Positions 1 to 6,100 of a stretch of 13,563 bases of DNA are shown here, piece by piece (the stretch's first letter is position 1; the number at the start of each line of letters is the position of its first letter). Both the position numbers and the translations under genes were made by a program. Location: the NCBI GenBank assembly GCA_947627075.1, contig CANQUR010000028.1:1-13563 (forward strand), written 5' to 3'. This stretch comes from an uncultured Clostridia bacterium. GTDB taxonomy: Bacteria; Bacillota; Clostridia; Christensenellales; Pumilibacteraceae. The notes beneath the pieces are model-generated. The model did not search any database. It was not told where the DNA came from and saw only the letters and a list, made by a program, of their open reading frames with translations.

Positions 1-127
1 TAGGGGCTTAACATTGAATTTGCCTTTACACGAACCTTATCTATGCCGTATTGAACAAGGTTTTATTGATAAGCACTATTTCAGCCCGACCTTAATTGTG
101 CCGCATAAACGTTTTAATAATTCAATT

Positions 128-304
128 TTACTTATTGTTTTTCTTTACTATTCGTATAAGCCGTTCTCTTACCGAATGGTTTTTTACCGTTATGTATGAG
201 TTACACTTCTTACAAAACCCTCTGCTTTCGCCATTATCGCCTATTGTAACTCGCATATAGTTCGAACATTCGGGGCATTTTACGACTTTGGTTTTTTGAT
301 CCAT
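128..304 (-). CDS. Small cysteine-rich zinc-ribbon protein (KTR-like)
   Basis: A 58-residue protein starting MDQKTKVVKCPEC and ending IRIVKKNNK. It has two knuckles, CPEC (Cys10, Cys13) and CKKC (Cys31, Cys34), a spacing typical of a zinc ribbon that binds one metal ion, and a basic C-terminal tail. An AAGGAGG ribosome binding site lies about seven bases before the ATG at 304, which fixes the start. Overall layout (CPxC, a nearby Arg, then a second pair and a basic tail) resembles the short 'cysteine-rich KTR' proteins often carried on Firmicutes conjugative elements, but that assignment is by memory of the family and not a search. It lies 119 bases downstream of lexA in the same direction, so it may be the second gene of that transcript. 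No catalytic function can be proposed; a nucleic-acid-binding or structural role is inference. Confidence 0.75.
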   Translation of the reverse strand: MDQKTKVVKCPECSNYMRVTIGDNGESRGFCKKCNSYITVKNHSVRERLIRIVKKNNK

Positions 305-354
305 ACGATGCCTCCTTTTTTACTATATTTTTATACCGATTTCCGTTTCGGGAT

Positions 355-371
355 TTACTTGTTACAAGTAA
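355..371. repeat. Palindrome TTACTTG-TTA-CAAGTAA before the zinc-ribbon gene
   Basis: A perfect 7-bp inverted repeat with a 3-bp centre sits between lexA and the zinc-ribbon gene. It is two inverted copies of the ACTTG/CAAGT word that also recurs in the divergent control region at 1386-1467. On the minus strand it overlaps where a -35 would lie for the TATAAA-like box at 330-335, so it could be an operator. A weak AT-rich hairpin without function is also possible. Confidence 0.4.
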
Positions 372-423
372 TTTTATTCGGTATCTGCGATATTCAACTT
401 CGGGGCTATGAAGTTCTATATAT

Positions 424-1032
424 CTATGACACGTCTTTTATTACCTTTACCGCTATTCCCTGTACGGATATATTCTTAAAGGACATATCTTCCATTTCGT
501 CGTTTTCCGGATGTAACCTTATTTGCCTGTTCTCCTCGTCCGGATAATACCTTTTCAAGGTTGCTTCATCGCCTATAAGTGCTACAACTATTTGTCCCGG
601 CTCTGCTGTTTCTTGCCTTCGAACTATTACATAATCTCCGTCGTCTATTCTTGCGTTCACCATACTCTCGCCTTTGGCTACCAATACAAAGTATTCTCCC
701 ATGCCGAGCATATCTTTCGGTAACGGTAAATACGTTTCTATGTTTTCCTCCGCAAGAAATGGCGTCCCACAAGCTATTTGCCCTACTACCGGTAGATATG
801 CAACGTCTTGTTGTATTTTCCCCATGCGCTTTGTCTTTGCGCCACGCCAGCCGCCGCTGTTTTCGAGAAGTCCTCTATCTCGCATTTCTATAAGATAGTT
901 GCTTACGCTACTTTTGGAAATTCCAAGCTGCTCTGCTATCTCTCTTACACTCGGCGTCTTTCCTGTAGAAAAATAACAATTCTCTATGCACCGCTTTATA
1001 TCTTCCATCAATTCGGTACTTTTAGTTCGCAT
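424..1032 (-). CDS. lexA: LexA repressor, S24 self-cleaving transcription factor
   Basis: A 202-residue LexA homologue. An N-terminal winged helix-turn-helix (about residues 6-60, with the PSVREIAEQLGIS helix pair) is followed by a S24 peptidase-like dimerisation and autocleavage domain (about 80-202). The self-cleavage bond is probably Cys88-Gly89 in VGQIACGTP, where most LexA proteins have Ala-Gly. The catalytic Ser123 (KGESM) and Lys160 (EATLKRYY) are present, so RecA-stimulated autocleavage should work. The start is placed at ATG 1032 because GAGGAG lies just before it. An in-frame ATG at 1047 would put that ribosome binding site inside the gene. Family knowledge: it represses SOS genes until DNA damage. 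It has its own sigma-A promoter and a likely operator at the transcription start. It could be the host LexA or an element-borne copy; the recombinase neighbours favour the second, but this is inference. Confidence 0.93.
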   Translation of the reverse strand: MRTKSTELMEDIKRCIENCYFSTGKTPSVREIAEQLGISKSSVSNYLIEMRDRGLLENSGGWRGAKTKRMGKIQQDVAYLPVVGQIACGTPFLAEENIETYLPLPKDMLGMGEYFVLVAKGESMVNARIDDGDYVIVRRQETAEPGQIVVALIGDEATLKRYYPDEENRQIRLHPENDEMEDMSFKNISVQGIAVKVIKDVS

Positions 1033-1051
1033 AGCTTTTCTCCTCATATAA

Positions 1052-1065
1052 TGGACTTATGTCCA
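1052..1065 (-). promoter_or_regulatory. Probable LexA operator (autoregulatory)
   Basis: On the minus strand the site reads TGGACATAAGTCCA, a 5-bp perfect inverted repeat with a 4-bp centre. It resembles the known Firmicutes SOS box core GAAC-N4-GTTC, with G for A in the arm (GGAC-N4-GTCC). It lies just downstream of the predicted transcription start and before the ribosome binding site, a place where a bound repressor would block transcription. Confidence 0.6.
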
Positions 1066-1076
1066 CGACAGCAAGA

Positions 1077-1105
1077 ATTATATATCTTTCTCTTTATTAA
1101 GTCAA
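1077..1105 (-). promoter_or_regulatory. Sigma-A promoter of lexA
   Basis: On the minus strand a TTGACT -35 box (1100-1105) and a perfect TATAAT -10 box (1077-1082) are separated by exactly 17 bp. Transcription would start near 1070, directly in front of the operator at 1052-1065, and the leader to the lexA ATG would be about 38 nt. Confidence 0.85.
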
Positions 1106-1147
1106 GTGAATTATAGCCATTTTTTACAACTTTTGGAAATTTCATTT

Positions 1148-1318
1148 TCAAGGTGGCTTATTGTTTACTCGCTCTTGCTCCATTATGGATATTATGGCAA
1201 GTTCCAGACTTACTGCTATAAGGTCCATTTCTTGCTTTGGCACTTGTTTCAGATCTGGCGTTCCGTTTATATAGATCTTCAAGCCTGTTTTATTGTTCTT
1301 TACTTTCAATTCTTGCAT
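1148..1318 (-). CDS. Small protein of unknown function (56 aa)
   Basis: A 56-residue protein beginning MQELKVKNNKTGLKIYING and ending EQERVNNKPP. The start is ATG 1318, which has AAAGGAG about nine bases ahead; the longer in-frame extension lacks such a site. The N-terminal half looks like a beta-hairpin (LKVKNNKTGLKIYI), and the second half (about 30-52) like an amphipathic or hydrophobic helix. No Cys, no signal peptide, no motif I recognise. It is transcribed toward lexA, 115 bp from it, but lexA has its own promoter. Its upstream region holds a weak promoter and an array of phased repeats, suggesting tight regulation. The function is unknown; an element-borne accessory or regulatory protein is a guess. 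Confidence 0.6.
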   Translation of the reverse strand: MQELKVKNNKTGLKIYINGTPDLKQVPKQEMDLIAVSLELAIISIMEQERVNNKPP

Positions 1319-1349
1319 ATTGTCTGCTCCTTTGTTTTTCAACAAAAAC

Positions 1350-1378
1350 AATATACAAGATTTTGAGAGAAAAAGTAA
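1350..1378 (-). promoter_or_regulatory. Possible weak promoter of the 56-residue gene
   Basis: On the minus strand TATATT (1350-1355, one mismatch to consensus) lies 17 bp after TTACTT (1373-1378), a poor -35 box. A good -10 with a poor -35 and a repeat array immediately upstream is the layout of an activator-dependent promoter, but this is inference from layout only. Confidence 0.35.
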
Positions 1379-1385
1379 TGACCTC

Positions 1386-1467
1386 ACTTGCCTTCTTACT
1401 ATCCTCTTAATTACTTTACTTGCCTTTTACTTGACCCCACTTGATATTGCTTGACTTTTATTTGACC
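1386..1467. repeat. Helically phased ACTTG/TTGAC direct repeats
   Basis: The word TTGCC or TTGAC (often as ACTTGAC) starts at 1388, 1420, 1431, 1441, 1451 and 1462 on the plus strand. Steps of 32, 11, 10, 10 and 11 bp put all copies on one face of the DNA helix. This suggests cooperative binding of a protein. The array lies just upstream of the possible -35 box of the leftward 56-residue gene. Confidence 0.55.
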
Positions 1468-1487
1468 TTTTTTTCGATTTGGTTTTA

Positions 1488-1621
1488 GCGCAAAATGTTT
1501 ATTGCAGTCAAGTCCAAAAAAATATAGCTTAAACTTTGAAATTTTATTATCCCAACGGCAATATTTTTTTGAATATAAAACTACTATGAATTATGTGGCT
1601 TGACTGCAATACATTTTCCGC
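1488..1621. repeat. Long inverted repeat, arms 1488-1512 and 1599-1621
   Basis: ATTGCAGTCAAG at 1501-1512 and CTTGACTGCAAT at 1599-1610 are perfect 12-bp inverted copies. The match extends outward to 1488 and 1621 with one 1-nt gap and one mismatch, giving arms of 25 and 23 nt around an 86-bp AT-rich centre. Each arm contains TTGACTGCAAT. Possible roles are paired operators, a recombinase or replication-protein site, or the ends of a small non-coding mobile sequence. Confidence 0.7.
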
Positions 1622-1668
1622 TGTTTTTTCGGTTGTCGAAAAAAAGTTCGGCAAAGGAGATCTATATA

Positions 1669-1821
1669 ATGAAATATCAAGTGAAATCATCTATCATCAA
1701 GTCGTGTTACCATTTCGGCATTACTAGTCATATCTATGTCGTCAACTCGGCAAGTAATGCTATTACATTTTTTCAACCTTTGTTGTATGCTGTTCTGGAA
1801 TCACAGGAGGAACAGATATGA
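1669..1821 (+). CDS. Small protein coupled to serine recombinase (50 aa)
   Basis: A 50-residue protein starting MKYQVKSSIIKSCYHFG and ending VLESQEEQI. AAAGGAG lies ten bases before ATG 1669. Its stop overlaps the recombinase start in the sequence ATGA (1818-1821), and its last codons contain the recombinase ribosome binding site (AGGAGG), so the two are almost certainly translated as a coupled pair. The sequence has no signal peptide and no motif I recognise; residues about 20-45 are fairly hydrophobic. A role as recombination directionality factor or as a leader that sets recombinase level is only a guess. It survives although its partner is broken. Confidence 0.55.
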   Translation: MKYQVKSSIIKSCYHFGITSHIYVVNSASNAITFFQPLLYAVLESQEEQI

Positions 1822-2048
1822 AAACTGCCGTTATCTATGCCCGTTACAGTAGCGAACGTCAGACCGAACAGTCCATCGAAGGACAGTTGCACGTTTGTAA
1901 CGAATACGCAGCAAGACACGACATTGTTATTGTGGATACATACATAGATCGTGCTATGACAGGCACCAATGACAAGCGAACAGACTTTCAACGTATGCTC
2001 AAGGATAGTGCAAAACGGGCATGGGACTACGTTCTCGTTGTTACATAA
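1818..2048 (+). pseudogene. Truncated serine recombinase, N-terminal fragment
   Basis: The fragment encodes the first part of a resolvase/invertase-type catalytic domain, as found in large serine recombinases of Clostridia elements. It shows the ARYSS nucleophile motif (Ser11, with Arg9), SIEGQ, the D-x-A-M-TGT segment and the R-x-DFQRML motif. Homology runs through DYVLV at about residue 74, where family members continue with a K-x-DR-x-xR segment; here it breaks at about position 2040 into unrelated sequence and a stop (TAA, 2046-2048). Everything beyond is missing, including the rest of the catalytic core, the dimer helix and the whole DNA-binding part that makes these proteins about 500 residues. 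The residue cannot recombine DNA. The clean loss at a junction with the envelope operon points to an insertion or deletion there. Confidence 0.88.
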
Positions 2049-2075
2049 TTTTATGGACACTACAAAATACACAAT

Positions 2076-2108
2076 ACAAAAAGCCGAGAGAACAAAATCC
2101 CTCGGCTT
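2076..2108 (-). terminator. Intrinsic terminator of the envelope operon
   Basis: An 8-bp perfect stem AAGCCGAG/CTCGGCTT (2081-2088 and 2101-2108) with a 12-nt loop is followed, on the minus strand, by a T-rich run. It lies 20 bp after the stop of the last operon gene. The plus-strand tail is less T-rich, so the main direction is leftward. Confidence 0.8.
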
Positions 2109-2128
2109 ATTGGATTTACTTTTGAATT

Positions 2129-2617
2129 TCAATGTGATTGGTTTTCTTGTTCTTTTGAATCACCGTTTTTACCGAGAAACATTGTCTTATAAGCTTCTAA
2201 CATTTTATCCGTAATTTCTTTTTCATTGGACTTATCGCTATTATGTTTGCAGTAAGCAATTAATTTAACAGCAATAACGGTAAAGCAAATCAATATAGCA
2301 ATAAAGGCGGAGGTAATGCATACAATTACAGTGATATTGGGAGCAGTCGGATTGGTAACTATAATATATTTTTCATCTCCGCACTTGCACCTATCGGTAC
2401 ACTTGCAGTCATTATTTTCCGTACATTTGCACCCATCGGCACACTTGCAGTCACAATTGACGGTAATGGTAATATCTTCCTTAACGGTTAATTTCTCGTG
2501 AACAAACTGCGCTATACAAATACTATATAATACAATCAATACGATTGCTAAAACCATTACTAAAACAAGGATCGATATAATAATGCCTGTTGGGGCTTTT
2601 TTGTTATCTTCAGCCAT
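2129..2617 (-). CDS. Two-pass membrane protein with metallothionein-like Cys loop
   Basis: A 162-residue protein with two hydrophobic segments (about 11-36 and 95-118). Between them is a loop with nine cysteines at 55, 57, 59, 63, 65, 71, 73, 77 and 79. They form a duplicated unit, DCKC-x-D-x-CKC, repeated 14-16 residues later. Dense CxC pairs with few aromatics are the hallmark of metallothionein-type metal clusters; a disulfide knot is the alternative. The acidic-basic C-terminal tail (119-162) is hydrophilic. By the positive-inside rule both ends should be cytoplasmic and the loop outside, though the loop's lysines make this uncertain. AAAGGAG precedes ATG 2617. It is the last operon gene, 15 nt after its neighbour. 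I do not know a named family; metal binding or redox sensing is inference. Confidence 0.85.
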   Translation of the reverse strand: MAEDNKKAPTGIIISILVLVMVLAIVLIVLYSICIAQFVHEKLTVKEDITITVNCDCKCADGCKCTENNDCKCTDRCKCGDEKYIIVTNPTAPNITVIVCITSAFIAILICFTVIAVKLIAYCKHNSDKSNEKEITDKMLEAYKTMFLGKNGDSKEQENQSH

Positions 2618-2632
2618 AATTTCTATTCTCCT

Positions 2633-3121
2633 TTAACGTTTTCCTTTTGATTCGTCTTTGACTCGCTCCCACTCGGGTTTTAAGATCCTATGGGCAAGGT
2701 CAATTATGTACTCTCGTTGAGCCTCATATTTCGGATTGCTTTTCTCATAATTAAGATTATTGAGCGCTGCAAACATCAACCTATGCAAATCTTCCTCCAT
2801 GTTGAGCCGCATAATAACATTGTTGCGATTTTCGTAAAAGTCCTCGTAACATCTTAACAATTCTTCGTTGTTTACTTGTGCGCTATTTTTTGTTACCGTT
2901 GTCGGTTTCCCGTACTCGTGCATGGTGTCGGCGCAAGCAAGCATTTTGGACAGACTCGCCCGCCAGATGTTGATCCACTCCATGCGATTGTCCGAAACGT
3001 GTTCGGCGTAAAGCTGTTTGTAATTGTACCTTAGTGTAAGGTGCGAAACCAAAAACGATATAACTACGCTTAGCGCTAGACCACAAACACCTATAATCGC
3101 GGCGATTACTTCTGCATCCAT
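2633..3121 (-). CDS. One-pass membrane protein, function unknown
   Basis: A 162-residue protein starting MDAEVIAAIIGVCGLALSVV. One N-terminal membrane segment (about 5-27) is followed by a hydrophilic, mostly helical, probably cytoplasmic part with an R-MEWIN-IWR segment (46-54) and predicted coiled-coil-like helices (85-125, 130-158). The start is ATG 3121 because AAAGGAGG lies seven bases before it; the longer in-frame version reads back into the giant gene. The start lies inside the 3' end of the giant lipoprotein gene (16-nt overlap), so translation is probably coupled. Small proteins of this shape, an N-terminal anchor plus R-x-WI-x-x-(L/W)R, are common in bacteria and mostly without function. 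It may anchor or assist the co-expressed envelope proteins; this is inference from context. Confidence 0.82.
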   Translation of the reverse strand: MDAEVIAAIIGVCGLALSVVISFLVSHLTLRYNYKQLYAEHVSDNRMEWINIWRASLSKMLACADTMHEYGKPTTVTKNSAQVNNEELLRCYEDFYENRNNVIMRLNMEEDLHRLMFAALNNLNYEKSNPKYEAQREYIIDLAHRILKPEWERVKDESKGKR

Positions 3122-6100
3122 ACTTCCTCCTTTTGTCTTGGTAATATCGCCACGTAGTCGGGAAGCGACACCGTCGAAGCCGCCGTCGATTGATCTTGCC
3201 AAATCTCTATTTCGCCCGTTTCATCATTATAGTGCCAGCATCCGCTTTTATATGTTTGGCTGTAATAATAGCGTTTCTTATCGTTAAGTTCATATTTGCC
3301 CTGACCTATTTTGATTGCACTCCATTGTGCATATGAAGCCCCTTTATAATATACTTTTAGTCCGCTGCAACCCTCGAACGCAGAATCGCCTATTGTTGTT
3401 ACACTTTTCGGTATTATTACACTTTTCAGTCCGCTACAATCCCAGAATGCCTCCGCGCCTATCGTTTTTACACCATCGCCTATTGCTACACTTTCAAGTC
3501 CGCTGCAATCTTTGAACGCATAATCGCCTATCGAAGTTACTCTATCGCCTATTGTTACGCTTTTCAGTCCGCTGCAACTGCTGAACGCCCATTCGCCTAT
3601 CGAAGTTACTCTATCGCCTATTGCTACGCTTTTCAGTCCGCTACAACCATAGAACGCCCATCTGCCTATGCTTGTTACTCTATCAGGTATTACCAATTCT
3701 CCGATAAGCCCGCTACAACCATAGAACGCATTATCGCCTATGCTCGTCACTCTATCCGGTATTACCAATTCTCCGATAAGCCCACTGCAACCCTCAAACG
3801 CAGAATCGCCTATTGTCGTTACACTATTCGGTATTTTTACGTTCTTAAGCCCTACAAAATATTCGAATGCATAGGCGGGTATACTTGTTACATTGTCACC
3901 AATTATAAGTGTACAGTTACTTCCCGCATCGTCGAATATAGGATAAGAGCGTGAACCAGCGCTCGTGCAATTTACTGCTTTCCAATTTACAGTCTCAAGA
4001 GAAATGCAATTAGCGAACGCACTATAACCTATCGAGGTTACATCTTCCGGAATCATAATACTCGTAAGTCCTGTAAAAGATTCGAACGCACCGGCGGGTA
4101 TACTTGTTACGTTATCGCCTATTGTAAGTGTACAATCATTCCCCGCACCACTGAATGCACAATTTACACTTGTACAATTTACTACATTCCAATTTACAAT
4201 CTCAAGAGAAGTACAGTTAGCAAACGCATAAGAGCCTATCGAGGATACATTTTCCGGGATCGTTACGCTCGTAAGGCTACTACATCCATAGAAAACATAA
4301 TTCCCAATTTTGATAATTCCCTCAGGCACTGTAAAATTTGTATATTCCTCACCATCTATATACAGCTTTGCTTCAGAATATAATGGGTTAGAATATATAT
4401 CATTAAATTCTAGGCCTAACCAAGATTCTATACTATTTATAGTAACCGAATTTATATTGTTACATCCACCGAACGTATTAACCCCTATATTTCTTAAATT
4501 CCCAAGTATCGTTATCTCTTGTAAACTACTGCAACCATCGAACGCATAATTGCCTATCGTTGTTACACTTTTCGGTATTATTACACTTTTCAGTCCGCTG
4601 CAACCATCGAACGCCCCCGCGCCTATCGTTTTTACACCATCGCCTATTGCTACGCTCTCAAGTCCGCTGCAACCATCGAACGCATAATCGCCTATTGTTG
4701 TTATTTTTTCCGGGATCGTTATTTTCGTAAGTCCGCTGCATCCATAGAACGCCCGCTCGCCTATGCTTGTTACACTTTCGCCTATCGTTATCGATGTAAG
4801 CCTACTGCAGCCATAGAATGCACCGTAAAGCATTTTTCCACCCAATATAGTTACATTTTTCAAACTTGAAGGAATATAGTATGTAGCATAAGAAGAAGAC
4901 CCACTACCATAATATTGCTTTCTTGCAGTTCCGCCATCATATTTTTCACTACCGAATATATAACCAAATAGCGTCGTTTTGCTTGCAGATGTTGCATTCA
5001 TGTTACGCCCTACAAACGGTAATGTTATACTCTCAAGAGAGCTACATCCATTGAATGCCCCTTCACCAATATTGGTTATATTTTCCACCATGATTACAAC
5101 TTTAAGTCCACTAAACGATTTGAATGTATAATCAAGTATATTTGTTACTTCGCTACCTAATATAAGAGTGCAATCATTCCCCGCACCATCAAATATAGGA
5201 TAATATGAAGAACCAGCTTTTGTGTAGTTTACGGCATTCCAATTTACTATAGCCAAAGAAGTACAATTCTTAAATGCAGAATTGCCTATCGAGGATACAT
5301 TTTCCGGAATTGTTATGCTTGTTAGTCTGCTACAACCCTCAAAAGCAGAACCATTTATAATAGTTACATTGTCCGGAATCGTTATCTCCTCAAGACTACT
5401 GCAACCTTCAAACGCACAAGCGCCTATCGAGGTTACACTATTCCCTAATGTTACACTCTCAAGTACTTTGCAACCACAGAACGTATAATCTTTGATTTTG
5501 GTTATATCTTCCGGTATTATAAGCGATGTAATAATCCTATCATCATTTGCTGAGTATAAATAGCCTGCATAATATAATGGATTAGCATAAGCGGTGCCAA
5601 AAGAAATTTTACACCAATCCGCTACACTGTTTATAATTACTTTCCTTAGTCCGCTGCAACCTTCAAACGCATCTTCGCCTATGTTTGTTACACTATCCGG
5701 AATCGTTATCTCCGTAAAGCCGCCACAACCATAAAACGCATAATCAGGCAAACTCTCTACACACTCACCTATTACAACCGTCGTTAACGAATTGCAACCT
5801 TTGAATATGGTAAGATCCGAATCTTGGGTAAGATTAGTTTTATCAGCCTCATAACCATATGCACCGGCTTTTGTGCAACCGGTTGCATTCCAAATTACTT
5901 TTGTGAGTGAAGTGCATTCATTGAACGCCAAATACCCTATTGTCTCTACGTTTGCCGGAATGGTTATTTCTGTAAGACCGCTTCCCTTGAATGCAAAATT
6001 GCCTATTGCCGTTACACTATTCGGGATCGTTACACTTTGTAAAGAGCCACATCCATTGAACATACTCGCGCCAATTGTCGTTAAACTATCCGAAAGTTTT

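Larger units (their letters stand above)
1319..1668. other. Divergent 350-bp control region between the two small genes
   Basis: No coding sequence is supported here. The stretch separates the leftward 56-residue gene from the rightward 50-residue gene and recombinase. It holds a possible promoter for the leftward gene (1350-1378), phased TTGAC repeats (about 1386-1467) and a long inverted repeat whose arms are 1488-1512 and 1599-1621. The 86 bp between the arms is very AT-rich. I could not identify a convincing promoter for the rightward pair. Confidence 0.7.

Noticed and set aside
14..199. Rightward 61-codon open frame at the left edge
   Set aside because: It starts at TTG with no ribosome binding site and overlaps the well-supported zinc-ribbon gene on the other strand. 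Nothing else in 1-127 is supported.
262..272. GTTCGAAC palindrome in the zinc-ribbon gene as a second SOS box
   Set aside because: It lies inside coding sequence, lacks the 4-bp centre of the Firmicutes SOS box and is not near a promoter.
396..415. AACTTC/GAAGTT hairpin just after lexA as a terminator
   Set aside because: The stem is only 6 bp with an 8-nt loop and no T-run follows it on the minus strand.
1033..1047. Upstream in-frame ATG for lexA at 1047
   Set aside because: The GAGGAG ribosome binding site would lie inside the first codons, so the ATG at 1032 is preferred.
2036..2046. Shared GTTGTTACA between the recombinase break and the LRR-coding DNA (about 3394 and 4559)
   Set aside because: Nine bases is within chance for this AT-rich, repetitive window and gives no evidence for a recombination target.
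3360..3860. Regularly spaced near-identical DNA repeats suggestive of a CRISPR array
   Set aside because: The units are in frame LRR codons with conserved protein motifs, have no unique spacers and there are no cas genes.
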